Shown here: piece by piece, positions 1-7,921 of the stretch
Position numbering within the stretch: position 1 is the first letter of the stretch
Layout: each line of letters opens with the position of its first letter
Source: an uncultured Pelagibacteraceae bacterium
GTDB taxonomy: Bacteria; Pseudomonadota; Alphaproteobacteria; Pelagibacterales; AG-422-B15
DNA length: 36,257 nt
Assembly: GCA_902519835.1 (NCBI GenBank)
Contig: CABYLU010000009.1
Location: 1-36,257 of the forward strand
Direction: 5' to 3'
Program-made: the position numbers and the translations under genes
Notes under the pieces: generated by a model
What the model was told of the DNA's origin: nothing
What the model saw: the letters and a program-made list of their open reading frames with translations, nothing else
Database searches by the model: none

Positions 1-1
1 A

Positions 2-127
2 CAGGTTTTAAACTTAATTCCAAGGGCTGAAAGTTTTGTTTTTACGGGTGGTCACGGTGGTGGTGGTTTTATCGTTGATGAGCTCAATAATATATTTACT
101 GACTTCCTTAATAAAAATTTAAACTAA
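2..127 (+). CDS. alpha/beta hydrolase, C-terminal end only (5' truncated by window)
   Basis: An open frame runs from the window edge to a TAA at 125-127 and encodes 41 residues. It contains IPRAESFVFTGGHGG, which resembles the end of an alpha/beta-hydrolase fold: a strand, then the loop carrying the catalytic histidine (H in GGHGG), then a final amphipathic helix. Only the tail is visible, so the substrate and subfamily cannot be told. The gene converges on umuC and the two stop regions overlap by 9 bases (119-127). The reading frame and stop are seen directly. The family is inferred from a short motif and could be wrong. Confidence 0.55.
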   Translation, partial: QVLNLIPRAESFVFTGGHGGGGFIVDELNNIFTDFLNKNLN

Positions 128-1381
128 CAGCAACCTATCAATCTGCGTTGTATAGTTTCTTGTACAGTTTTCTCTTTTTTGTTTCCAATTACCAACTTTA
201 CATTCTGATGCCATCTGAAGCGTATCCCGACCATAACGATAGTTAATTGCATCGATTGCTGACATAAGATCAGAATTTTGATTATAATTTTTTTCAAATA
301 GCGTCTCTTGAATTTCTGACTCATCACACAAACCACTAAGAAGCACACCTGCTTTTTTATACTGATAGTTATTTTTAAAAATTCTCTTTGTAAGCAATAA
401 AGATGTTTCAATAATTGTTATGCTATCGTGCGTTGGATAAGCAAGCGTTCTTGATGCCCCGTTTGAATAATAAGCACTTTTTTTGTCAAAAGGATTAGTT
501 CTTACAAAGACTGAAACACAAGACGCCGCAAGGCTTTCAGAGCGTATACGTTCAGCGGCTCTTCGCGCAAAAGTTGTGACGGCCTGCTCTATATCTTCTA
601 AATTTGTCAGAAGTTTTCCAAATGATCTTGTGGTACAGCAGCTTTTTCTTGTCATTGAGTATTCTTCAAGAGGAATACAAGAAATCCCTCTTAACTCTGT
701 AATTGTTTTCAAGCCATTCACACTCATCATTTTTCTTATCCATGAGTCACTGCAATTCTTTAGTAGTTTTGCATTATGTATACCATGGTTAATTAATTTT
801 TTTGATAAACGTCTTCCTACTCCCCATACATCACCCACTTCAGTTAGTTCAAGTATCTGGTCAATATTATTGTAATTCACAAGTGAACATACACCGTTCA
901 AAGAATCATCTTTTTTAGCTTTATGGTTTGCAACCTTTGCAAGTGTTTTTGTTGAGGCAATGCCTATGCTGACTGGAATTCCTGTATGCTGTAAGATAGT
1001 TTGTCTCAGTTGATGGGCATAAGACTCATAGTCAATTGGCAAACTGCTCAACTCTACGAATGCTTCATCAATCGAATATATTTCTGTATAAGGGGAAGAA
1101 CTTGAAATAATATTCATTACTCGGCGCGACATGTCTGCATACAATGTGTAGTTTGAAGAAAATACAACTACCTTTTCTTTTTCTACAATATCTTTCACCT
1201 TAAAAAGTGGAACACCCATTTTTATTCCAAGAGCCTTTGCTTCTTTGGAACGTGATATTATACAACCATCATTATTTGACAAAGCTACAACTGGTCTGTT
1301 GTTAAGTTTTGGATTAAAAACGCGCTCGCATGAAACATAAAACGCATTGCAATCAATTAGTGCAAAAACTTTGTCTCTCAT
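119..1381 (-). CDS. umuC: UmuC, catalytic subunit of DNA polymerase V (Y family)
   Basis: This is an error-prone translesion polymerase that works with cleaved UmuD (UmuD'2C) on RecA-coated DNA after SOS induction. It has 420 residues, close to E. coli UmuC (422). The palm carries the Y-family metal ligands D10 (ALIDCNAFYVSCE) and D105-E106 (YSIDEAF). Y15 sits at the steric-gate position that excludes ribonucleotides. The finger segment SNNDGCIISRS and the helix-hairpin-helix region GDVWGVGRRLSKKL are also typical. It follows umuD with only 3 bases between the genes, so it is co-transcribed from the SOS-controlled promoter upstream of umuD. The 3' end overlaps the convergent hydrolase tail. 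No key residue looks damaged, so the gene is probably functional. Confidence 0.96.
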   Translation of the reverse strand: MRDKVFALIDCNAFYVSCERVFNPKLNNRPVVALSNNDGCIISRSKEAKALGIKMGVPLFKVKDIVEKEKVVVFSSNYTLYADMSRRVMNIISSSSPYTEIYSIDEAFVELSSLPIDYESYAHQLRQTILQHTGIPVSIGIASTKTLAKVANHKAKKDDSLNGVCSLVNYNNIDQILELTEVGDVWGVGRRLSKKLINHGIHNAKLLKNCSDSWIRKMMSVNGLKTITELRGISCIPLEEYSMTRKSCCTTRSFGKLLTNLEDIEQAVTTFARRAAERIRSESLAASCVSVFVRTNPFDKKSAYYSNGASRTLAYPTHDSITIIETSLLLTKRIFKNNYQYKKAGVLLSGLCDESEIQETLFEKNYNQNSDLMSAIDAINYRYGRDTLQMASECKVGNWKQKRENCTRNYTTQIDRLLLV

Positions 1382-1384
1382 TAA

Positions 1385-1783
1385 TTATCTATTCTTTGGA
1401 CTTAAACTATGAACAACGTTTGTGCATACTCCCCATATGGTAAAATCCATTTCTTCAGAGACTAGAACATCAATATAGTTCTTGTTAGATGACGACAAAC
1501 AAACTTGTTTATTTTCCATTTTTAAAATTTTAACACTCAGTTCCCCATCTAAAACTGCTATGATTATAGAATTATTTCGAGGCTTAATGCTCCGATCAAC
1601 AATGAGAAGATCTCCTGGATAAATACCTGAACCGATCATAGAGTCACCGCGTGCTCGGACTATGAAAGTTGCATTTGGATGTGGAATAAGTTCCTCATTT
1701 AGATCAATCGTCCCCTCTGTAAAATCTCTCGCTGGAGAGGGAAAACCACACTCTACTGCTTCTTTATAAAATGTTAAAAACAT
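1385..1783 (-). CDS. umuD: UmuD, self-cleaving S24-family subunit of DNA polymerase V
   Basis: This is a LexA-like serine-lysine autoprotease. RecA filaments trigger cleavage to UmuD', which activates UmuC. The frame is open back to a TTG at 1846, but I place the start at the ATG at 1783. The SOS box (1801-1815) and a good promoter (1818-1846) lie inside the upstream extension, and starting here gives 132 residues with the cleavage site placed much as in E. coli UmuD (139 residues). Numbered from this start, the cleavage bond is C12-G13 (ECGFPSPA), the nucleophile is S48 (GDSMIGSGI) and the general base is K85 (ELSVKIL). No clear Shine-Dalgarno sequence is visible. The gene leads directly into umuC. 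Confidence 0.95.
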   Translation of the reverse strand: MFLTFYKEAVECGFPSPARDFTEGTIDLNEELIPHPNATFIVRARGDSMIGSGIYPGDLLIVDRSIKPRNNSIIIAVLDGELSVKILKMENKQVCLSSSNKNYIDVLVSEEMDFTIWGVCTNVVHSLSPKNR

Positions 1784-1800
1784 TGGATAAATTCTATTTT

Positions 1801-1815
1801 GTTCTTGTTTTGTTC
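1801..1815. promoter_or_regulatory. LexA operator (alphaproteobacterial SOS box)
   Basis: The plus strand reads GTTC-TTGTTTT-GTTC, an exact match to the GTTC-N7-GTTC direct repeat known as the LexA site of Alphaproteobacteria. It lies immediately downstream of the predicted -10 element of umuDC and 18 bases before the umuD ATG, so bound LexA would block transcription initiation. No lexA gene is in the window. Confidence 0.88.
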
Positions 1816-1817
1816 TA

Positions 1818-1846
1818 ATTATTGCACTAGTGGAGGTAAGAGTCAA
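1818..1846 (-). promoter_or_regulatory. umuDC promoter (sigma70-type -35/-10)
   Basis: On the minus strand TTGACT (1846-1841) is followed after exactly 17 bases by AATAAT (1823-1818). These are close matches to TTGACA and TATAAT at the ideal spacing. Transcription would start near 1811, inside the SOS box, giving a leader of roughly 28 bases before the umuD ATG at 1783. The operator overlap supports the assignment. Confidence 0.7.
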
Positions 1847-1863
1847 TACCGCTCAATAAATTT

Positions 1864-2808
1864 TTATGAAAAAAATTGTTTTTGAAAAAATGAAACCGTG
1901 TCTTTGTGGCACTGCTTACGAGCTGCCCAATTTCCACCTGCGTGAGCTCCGAGAATATCGGGTGTTTCTTTTAACAAACGCATTCTTTCTTCAAGTGAGT
2001 CTAGATGAAAAGTATTATTGTTTTCATCAGTAAAAATTTGTCGTCCATCCATTTTTAAATCAATAAACATATCTTTCAGCCTAATGGCATAAGGAATAAA
2101 TTCAACAGGGTCAATAGAGTCAAAAGAATGGTGAGCGTTTGGATAAGTTGTAAGCTCAACACTACGAACTGGCTTCATATAATCAATCATTTTCTTACAA
2201 AGGCTTAGAGGAGTATAGTCATCATCTTCTCCAAATAAAACATGCATTGGAGCATCTGACCAACGATTATCCTCGGGCTTAAGTAGTGTCCCAGGATAAA
2301 TAGGTAAATGCGCAGCAAACTTTTCACCGTTCTGAGTGAGAGTATCAATAATAGGTTGCCAGGCTGCATAAAAAGCTGTGCTGCCACCAAGACTCCACCC
2401 CATGATACCTATTTTATCACTATCAACATCAGGATGTTTAGAAACTAATGTTAATGCACGAAAGGCATCAGTAATCATCGAGGCAAGGGTTACATCTGTT
2501 TGATTTTCAACAATTGAGATTACACCTCTAGATTCAAAATGATGAATCCTAAAAATAGCAAATCCGGCATCTAATAAATTGACCATGTGAGTGTGATGAC
2601 CTTCTCTCAAGCCTGCGCTACCATGAATTGGTATTATTAAAGGACATGGCTTCTTTACGTTTTCAGGAAAAATTAGTGTACCCCAAACATCTTGTTTATC
2701 ATCCATGTTCTTACCATTTAGAAGATCATAAAACTCATATGGATTAGAAGACTTAAAAAAGAAGACACCTTGTTTTTTCTTTTCAAATGGATTTATTTTG
2801 TCGGACAT
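1864..2808 (-). CDS. dienelactone-hydrolase-like alpha/beta hydrolase
   Basis: This 314-residue protein has no signal peptide, so it is probably a cytoplasmic ester or lactone hydrolase. The oxyanion-region motif is PIHGSAG (H62-G63). The nucleophile elbow is GWSLGG (S139), the acid is in the FGEDDDYTP loop (D195-D197), and the catalytic histidine is in NAHHSFD (H226/H227). The order and spacing match the dienelactone hydrolase superfamily. The residues after about 255 (GRQIFTDENN onward) form a C-terminal extension with no match I can name. It lies upstream of umuDC on the same strand, but umuDC has its own promoter. A strong terminator (2853-2901) separates it from the ammonium transporter. 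The real substrate cannot be deduced. Confidence 0.8.
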   Translation of the reverse strand: MSDKINPFEKKKQGVFFFKSSNPYEFYDLLNGKNMDDKQDVWGTLIFPENVKKPCPLIIPIHGSAGLREGHHTHMVNLLDAGFAIFRIHHFESRGVISIVENQTDVTLASMITDAFRALTLVSKHPDVDSDKIGIMGWSLGGSTAFYAAWQPIIDTLTQNGEKFAAHLPIYPGTLLKPEDNRWSDAPMHVLFGEDDDYTPLSLCKKMIDYMKPVRSVELTTYPNAHHSFDSIDPVEFIPYAIRLKDMFIDLKMDGRQIFTDENNNTFHLDSLEERMRLLKETPDILGAHAGGNWAARKQCHKDTVSFFQKQFFS

Positions 2809-2852
2809 AACGGGGAAAGATTAAAGGAAATAGAATACGAATACAAATGTAA

Positions 2853-2901
2853 AAAAAGGGTCCACTTGAATAATCATTGGGGAAAAAAGTGGACCCTTTT
2901 T
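2853..2901 (-). terminator. intrinsic terminator of the ammonium transporter gene
   Basis: A perfect 15-bp inverted repeat (AAAAAGGGTCCACTT at 2853-2867; its complement at 2887-2901) encloses a 19-base loop. On the minus strand the stem is followed by a run of T residues (complement of the A run from 2857 down to 2851). It lies 20 bases past the transporter stop. The A/T flanks also make it U-rich on the other strand, but no plus-strand gene ends here. It is the clearest terminator in the window. Confidence 0.9.
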
Positions 2902-2921
2902 ATTAGTTTAAAAGAGTGAAC

Positions 2922-4190
2922 TTAGTCTCTAATTGAGTAGGCGATAACACCTGTCTCAGCTACGTCTGTTCCTTCTTTTTCAGCTTCTTCGCTAATCCTT
3001 ATACCGATTGTGGCTTTCATAATTGACCATATAATTATGGACACTACGAATACGAACACACAAATTGATGCTGTGCCTAGGAATTGGGTTCCAAAGCTAG
3101 TATCCGGATTAGTAATTGGTACAGCAAGAGTACCCCATACACCTGCGATAAGGTGAACTGGAATCGCTCCTACAACATCGTCAATTTTCATGGCTGTGAG
3201 TAATTCAGTACCAGCAAATACTAGTGCTCCACCAATACCGCCAATAATGATTGCCATTAAAGGTGTTGGCATTAATGGTTCTGCAGTTATTGCAACTAAA
3301 CCACCAAGCGCACCATTTAACATCATTACTACATCAGTTTTACCTCTGACTAATCTTGTAATGGTCGCACATACTAGTACACCAGCACAAGCGGCAAGGT
3401 TTGTATTAATGTAAATTGTAGCAACAGCTGTTGCATCATCAAATGAACCTAAAGCTAACTGTGAACCACCATTAAATCCAAACCAACCTAGCCATAGAAT
3501 AAATACACCTAGAGTTGCAAGAGGTATAGATGAGTTAGCAAACGGCACTAATTTACCATTATCAAATCTTCCAAGTCTTGGACCAAGAACAATTGCACCA
3601 GCTAATGCCGCTGCACCACCTGCTGCGTGCACAAGAGTTGAACCAGCAAAGTCTGAGAAGCCAGCAGCAGATAACCATCCACCACCCCATTGCCAACCCA
3701 TTTCGATTGGATAAATTACTCCAGTTAAAATTGCTACGAACAAAAAGAATGGCCAAATTTTTATTCTTTCAGCTAATGTACCTGAAACAATTGATGCTGT
3801 TGTTGCGCAGAAAACCATCTGGAAGAACCAGTCTGATCCATCAGAGTAACCAGTAGCAATTGCAGAACCATCACTCCATGAAGTAAATGATCCTATATAA
3901 CCACCTTCTGGTATCCCGTAAGCTAAGTTATAACCAACCAACCAGAACATAATTCCGGCAATTGAATAAAGACCTATGTTTTTTGCTGCAATCGTAGAAA
4001 CACTTTTCGATGTAACTAGACCCGACTCCAACATACAAAAGCCTGCAGCCATCCACATCACTAAGAACCCACTAATCAAAAACAAAAGTGTATTTAATGC
4101 ATAAGCAGTTTCGTCATCGACACCAGCAAAAGCATTAGCAGATAATAGTGATGAAAATAATACTGTATAAAGTAGAACTTTTTTTAACAT
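2922..4190 (-). CDS. amt: ammonium transporter, Amt/Mep/Rh family
   Basis: This 422-residue inner-membrane channel takes up ammonium. It has a cleavable signal peptide (LLSANAFA, ending near residue 22) followed by about eleven membrane helices, the usual Amt layout. The twin pore histidines are visible: H188 (STLVHAAGG) and H346 (AIPVHLIAG). D180 precedes the first, and the family signature WLGWFGFNGGS spans about 233-243. The start is supported by AGGGAG (minus strand, 4205-4200), one of the few clear Shine-Dalgarno sequences here. Amt genes usually sit beside a PII gene (glnK), but none is adjacent. The leader (4191-4344) is AT-rich and I could not identify a nitrogen-control site in it. 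Confidence 0.95.
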   Translation of the reverse strand: MLKKVLLYTVLFSSLLSANAFAGVDDETAYALNTLLFLISGFLVMWMAAGFCMLESGLVTSKSVSTIAAKNIGLYSIAGIMFWLVGYNLAYGIPEGGYIGSFTSWSDGSAIATGYSDGSDWFFQMVFCATTASIVSGTLAERIKIWPFFLFVAILTGVIYPIEMGWQWGGGWLSAAGFSDFAGSTLVHAAGGAAALAGAIVLGPRLGRFDNGKLVPFANSSIPLATLGVFILWLGWFGFNGGSQLALGSFDDATAVATIYINTNLAACAGVLVCATITRLVRGKTDVVMMLNGALGGLVAITAEPLMPTPLMAIIIGGIGGALVFAGTELLTAMKIDDVVGAIPVHLIAGVWGTLAVPITNPDTSFGTQFLGTASICVFVFVVSIIIWSIMKATIGIRISEEAEKEGTDVAETGVIAYSIRD

Positions 4191-4315
4191 GTATTTTTTC
4201 TCCCTATAATTAAATTTATGAGTGCATCATTTATTAAATAAATGGATTCACAATTGTGGTTGAATGCCAATATGACAAGGTGTGGAAAAAAATTAATATT
4301 GAATAAAATCAATTG

Positions 4316-4341
4316 TTTAGCATTATATTTCTAATGCTAAA
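4316..4341. other. hairpin: 10-bp perfect inverted repeat upstream of amt
   Basis: TTTAGCATTA (4316-4325) and TAATGCTAAA (4332-4341) form a perfect inverted repeat around the 6-base loop TATTTC. It begins 4 bases after the stop of the small membrane gene and lies 126 bases before the amt start. It could be a weak, AT-rich terminator for the DUF3604 transcription unit or an operator for amt. The T run expected of a strong terminator is interrupted on the minus strand. The rest of the 4191-4344 interval shows nothing recognisable. Confidence 0.5.
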
Positions 4342-4344
4342 TAT

Positions 4345-4509
4345 TCACTTATCTCGATTCCTCCAGGCATCGGCAGCTAGAAAAACTACACCAATCATCA
4401 TCGATAAGTAGACAAAGTATAAAATAGTGAGTCCATATGCGGTCAAATATGCCCAGCTAAACAATGAACCTACGATAACAGATATAATGCTTGGTATTAA
4501 AAATTTCAT
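4345..4509 (-). CDS. small two-helix membrane protein, 54 aa, function unknown
   Basis: An ATG at 4509 opens a frame of 54 codons ending with TGA at 4345-4347. The product begins MKFLIPSIISVIVGSLFSW and has two hydrophobic stretches (about residues 3-22 and 27-46). It ends in a charged tail, DAWRNRDK, which suggests a two-pass inner-membrane peptide. It starts 16 bases after the stop of the DUF3604 gene on the same strand, so the two are probably co-transcribed. I do not recognise a family. The support is an open frame with sensible membrane topology filling what would otherwise be a 335-base gap in a gene-dense region. No Shine-Dalgarno sequence is visible, but most neighbours lack one too. 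Confidence 0.6.
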   Translation of the reverse strand: MKFLIPSIISVIVGSLFSWAYLTAYGLTILYFVYLSMMIGVVFLAADAWRNRDK

Positions 4510-4525
4510 GAATTAAGAAAAAAGG

Positions 4526-6931
4526 TTAAGAAAGAAAATCTACATAAATTGGTGACGACCATGCGCGATGTTCATCAATTTCAGAACAAGTTTCAATATT
4601 TCTAGGATGTCTCCAGTCTTGCGTACACAATTTAAATTCTACACAATTACCCTCATCGTCAAACGTGCATACACCGCCCTTTACATTTATCTGAGGTGAT
4701 GGCAATTCGATGGCACGCACATAATAACTTGCATCTTTTTGATCTTTAAGAAAATCCTCATCCTTAAATCTAAAAGTACACCCAATATCATCCGGATTAC
4801 AATAATGTACTTTCCATGTATCAATTATGCGGTCATCTATTGGTTGATCAGAATACTCTTGAGGCAGAACTTTTATGACTTCAATTCGTTGAATAAAATT
4901 TCTTTTATCACTTGGATTATAACATTCATTATAACATAATTCATCTACCCTGTCTTCTCCAAGAGCATTATACGCATCCTCTGGACATCCTGGCTTTTGT
5001 TCAAATGATCCCATAGCTTTGACTTCAAACTCTGGGACAGCATACATTTCAACAGACGAACCCATAGGAATTTTTTTATCACCACTAATCATATTGAACC
5101 AAAGAAGAATTCTGGTTCCACTTGTTGCGTAGGTTTCTTTTCTTTTAAGAGCATCCCATATTTCTTCTTTTGAACGCCCATCTGAATGCACAGCAGCTAA
5201 TCCTCCTGTAGTGAAGAAGCCTCTTTGTTTTTCCCATTCAATTGTATTAAATCCAACAATCAACTCTGGGATTTCATATTGTTGAGGTTGAGAGTCAGAT
5301 ATGTATGAGTCTTTAATAGGGTTTGAATTCTTGCCGGTGGGGCTTAGACTTTTTGGAAAATACCAAGGATCCATATGAAGTAGTCTGTCAAAAAATTTAG
5401 TAGGTGGACCGCTTCCATCAATGTTATTTCCAAATAATTCTTTATATCCACTTCCCGGCGCAGAAGAGTGATTGTCACTTGAGCCTATAAAGCCGTATCG
5501 AAACCTATGTTTTGTGCCATCATCTTTGAATTTAGTGAGAGCCAAACCGTATTGAGCACTTGCTCCAGGTACGTGATTCATTGGGGGACTGTAACAATCA
5601 GTACATTGGCCAGAAATATTACGATCTAAGAAAGTATTTTTTGGAACAACTTGATAACCAGCTCGACCCCTATCTACCACTGACTGTTTTGTTTCTTCTC
5701 TTCTTGATGCGCACTCAGACTCATCTGTGCCTTCATCGATGCATCTCTCATATATTATCTTGCCGGCCTGCCAACATTGAGGAATGTAATTGTCAGATGG
5801 ATCAGGACATGTTTGAGTTCCAATATCGATTACTTCTTCCGAACCATCAGGGTTTTCAATGGTAAAAGTTCCTTGATTTAAATCAATATCACCCATTGTA
5901 AAAGTAAAAGGCCTTGACTCTTGTTGGCCATTTCTGACAACATCAACACCACGCCAAGAGCGATACTCTTCAGCGTTACCGTGCCCAGAATAGGTTTCGA
6001 GAAGCTCAAACATTTTTGGAAATTTTTTTGAGTGCTCTAAACTTTTATCAAGAGTATAGCCAGCGGGTGTATAAAGTCCCCATGATTGGCCATGAGGTAT
6101 AACCATATAGTCACTATCGTACATCTCTAATCTTGTAACTAAATCAAGTGGCGTGACCGCTTGTTCGTAACAATCAAGCGGCAAATCTTTTGACGGTGTT
6201 CTTAAATTACAATCAGGTACTTTAACTGTTTCCACCTGATAACGTTGAAAGTCATTGTAACGTTTGAAATTTTCAAGATCGACAAAAGGGTACAGTGTCC
6301 CTGGCAGCAATGGTCTTGCAGTCATTGCTTGTCGTGCTACAGATAATGATGCGATTGCTCGAGGTGGCACCAATTGATCATCTTCTTCCTTTAAAATTAC
6401 ATTGTGATGTCCCCAATGATTGCCTCTGACAACACCAACTTGTGTCCACTCCCAACCTAAGAATGCCACACAGTCAGGATTTGCTGGATCAACATTCAAG
6501 GCATTACATTTTCGAATAGTTTCTTTTGTTTCCATCCATCTCTTTGGAGTTGTTGCTTCTGCATGATCATTAATTGACCAAAAATCTAATGCTGAACAGT
6601 GTCTTGCAAAATCACAGGCATCTGCAACAGGATGTACTCCATTCCCTCCAGTAATAGGTAAGCTCATTGCATGCGCGTCAGCAGAAAAAGTTGAGTGAAC
6701 ATGCAAATCACCAAATAGGATTTGCTTTGTCGGTATTTCATTTAATGACTCCATGGCCTGAAGTTGTCGTTTTTTCTTATCTTCAACAAATTCAACTGTA
6801 TTTATTTTTCCAGTGATTTCACCGGGCCCAAGGTCTTCACTGAATAAACCAAATTGTAAAACAACAAGACAACTAATGATAAAGAGAATAGATAGAATAA
6901 AAAAATATCTTATAACTTTTAAAATATTCAT
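4526..6931 (-). CDS. DUF3604 family protein, membrane-anchored and cysteine-rich, putative metallo-hydrolase
   Basis: This large protein of the DUF3604 family is related by its motifs to PHP-type metal-dependent phosphoesterases. Its biochemical role is not established. I start it at the ATG at 6931 (801 residues); a GTG at 6955 would add 8. An N-terminal hydrophobic anchor (VIRYFFILSILFIISCLVV) implies a periplasmic body. Predicted metal-binding motifs follow in order: GDLHVHSTFSADAH near the N-terminus, SINDHAEA, LGWEWTQ, GSSDNHSS, and the family signature ETYATSGTRI near the C-terminal third. About 21 cysteines lie outside the anchor, often in pairs such as QCTDC and LCYNEC, suggesting many disulfides. 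It is divergent from a PPIase-like/HupE gene pair and followed by a small membrane gene. Confidence 0.85.
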   Translation of the reverse strand: MNILKVIRYFFILSILFIISCLVVLQFGLFSEDLGPGEITGKINTVEFVEDKKKRQLQAMESLNEIPTKQILFGDLHVHSTFSADAHAMSLPITGGNGVHPVADACDFARHCSALDFWSINDHAEATTPKRWMETKETIRKCNALNVDPANPDCVAFLGWEWTQVGVVRGNHWGHHNVILKEEDDQLVPPRAIASLSVARQAMTARPLLPGTLYPFVDLENFKRYNDFQRYQVETVKVPDCNLRTPSKDLPLDCYEQAVTPLDLVTRLEMYDSDYMVIPHGQSWGLYTPAGYTLDKSLEHSKKFPKMFELLETYSGHGNAEEYRSWRGVDVVRNGQQESRPFTFTMGDIDLNQGTFTIENPDGSEEVIDIGTQTCPDPSDNYIPQCWQAGKIIYERCIDEGTDESECASRREETKQSVVDRGRAGYQVVPKNTFLDRNISGQCTDCYSPPMNHVPGASAQYGLALTKFKDDGTKHRFRYGFIGSSDNHSSAPGSGYKELFGNNIDGSGPPTKFFDRLLHMDPWYFPKSLSPTGKNSNPIKDSYISDSQPQQYEIPELIVGFNTIEWEKQRGFFTTGGLAAVHSDGRSKEEIWDALKRKETYATSGTRILLWFNMISGDKKIPMGSSVEMYAVPEFEVKAMGSFEQKPGCPEDAYNALGEDRVDELCYNECYNPSDKRNFIQRIEVIKVLPQEYSDQPIDDRIIDTWKVHYCNPDDIGCTFRFKDEDFLKDQKDASYYVRAIELPSPQINVKGGVCTFDDEGNCVEFKLCTQDWRHPRNIETCSEIDEHRAWSSPIYVDFLS

Positions 6932-6979
6932 ATAAAAAAAGTATAGTTCTGGCACTGCTTATGTCAAAAGTATTTTCGT

Positions 6980-6985
6980 TATAAT
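6980..6985 (+). promoter_or_regulatory. possible -10 element for the PPIase-hupE operon
   Basis: TATAAT lies 30 bases upstream of the ATG at 7016, in the short gap between the divergent DUF3604 and PPIase-like genes. The -35 region is weak (GCTTAT at the 17-base spacing), so this is a tentative call. Any promoter for the minus-strand DUF3604 gene must share the same interval. Confidence 0.35.
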
Positions 6986-7015
6986 GATAAAAAAACCTAT
7001 GGTAATCTCTCTGAA

Positions 7016-7918
7016 ATGATGAAAATTTTTAATAAATTAAATGTATTATTTTTTACTGCGATCCTAGCAGGACTGTTTTTGATTTTTTACGATACAATTA
7101 GTTTTAATGACAACTTATCTCTCAGCAATAAAAAAGCTGTTGCTTTAGTGAATGAGACAGTCATCACAGAAGACCAGTTCCTCAGATATGCAACAAATCT
7201 TGGAGCTGATTTAGACCTTAGTAACGATTTTGAAATACTCGATCTTCTTCTTGAACGTATGATTGAGGAGGAACTTTTGGTGCAAAGAGGTATAGAACTT
7301 AATCTTCACAAAAAAGATATTGGTGTAAGAAAGGAAATGATTAATCAGGTCATCGATTTTATTATTCAGGTTGAAGATAATCAGATAACTGAAGCTGATG
7401 TGAGAGACTATTTTAAAAAAAATATAAATAAGTATGCGCCAACGGAAAAAATTAAATTTGATTTTATTTTTTTAAAATCAAATAATCCAAATTCTGTTTT
7501 GCTAGGAACTGAGTCTGATCTTAAAACACTTGAAACAAAAATAAGTAATATTAACCTTGAGTTAGATACTAAAACATTTTCGGAGGTAAAGCAGAAGTAT
7601 AATGAAAACAATTTGTTTGATATCCCTCAAAAATTAATAAATCTGAAAGATTGTGAACAATTATTAGGCAAAGGCATTTGTAATCAGATAACCATGATGG
7701 AGATAAATTCTATTTCTGAACCAATTTTCGGAACCAATGGGTTTTATATTTTTAAACTATACGATATTCAAAAATTAGAAGTGAATGACGATTACTTCGA
7801 GGAAATAAAAGATAGAATTATATTTGATTATAACAATCAACTAGATGATCAAAAATTAAAAGACTACCTTATATATTTAAAAGAAAATTCATCCATCACT
7901 AGGTATGATTTTCAATAA
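7016..7918 (+). CDS. parvulin-type peptidyl-prolyl cis-trans isomerase-like protein
   Basis: This 300-residue exported or membrane-anchored chaperone-like protein has an N-terminal hydrophobic segment (about 8-28). A SurA/PpiD-like helical region then begins AVALVNETVITEDQFLRYA and includes LLLERMIEEELLVQRGIEL, the usual way such proteins open. The C-terminal half (about 140-275) resembles a degenerate rotamase domain: KIKFDFIFLKSN at its start and ISEPIFGTNGFYIFKLYDI near its end. I cannot confirm isomerase catalytic residues, so it may act only as a chaperone. The HupE/UreJ gene follows after 3 bases, and DUF3604 is divergent. Folding or escorting those exported partners is a plausible role, by context only. 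Confidence 0.75.
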   Translation: MMKIFNKLNVLFFTAILAGLFLIFYDTISFNDNLSLSNKKAVALVNETVITEDQFLRYATNLGADLDLSNDFEILDLLLERMIEEELLVQRGIELNLHKKDIGVRKEMINQVIDFIIQVEDNQITEADVRDYFKKNINKYAPTEKIKFDFIFLKSNNPNSVLLGTESDLKTLETKISNINLELDTKTFSEVKQKYNENNLFDIPQKLINLKDCEQLLGKGICNQITMMEINSISEPIFGTNGFYIFKLYDIQKLEVNDDYFEEIKDRIIFDYNNQLDDQKLKDYLIYLKENSSITRYDFQ

Positions 7919-7921
7919 ATA

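Noticed and set aside
483..875. Open frame of 130 codons on the plus strand
   Set aside because: It lies wholly inside umuC on the other strand, has no recognisable domain, and is explained as an antisense shadow of a real gene.
3562..3856. Overlapping frames inside the ammonium transporter gene
   Set aside because: Both overlap a well-conserved Amt coding region; their compositions (glutamine/leucine or tryptophan rich) are typical of shadows.
4250..4285. Possible sigma-54 (-24/-12) promoter before amt: minus-strand TTGGCAT with a downstream element
   Set aside because: The GG-N10-GC spacing ends in CA rather than GC, so the -12 element is missing.
5560..5865. 101-codon plus-strand frame inside the DUF3604 gene
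   Set aside because: Antisense to a conserved cysteine-rich coding region, with no start signal or family match.
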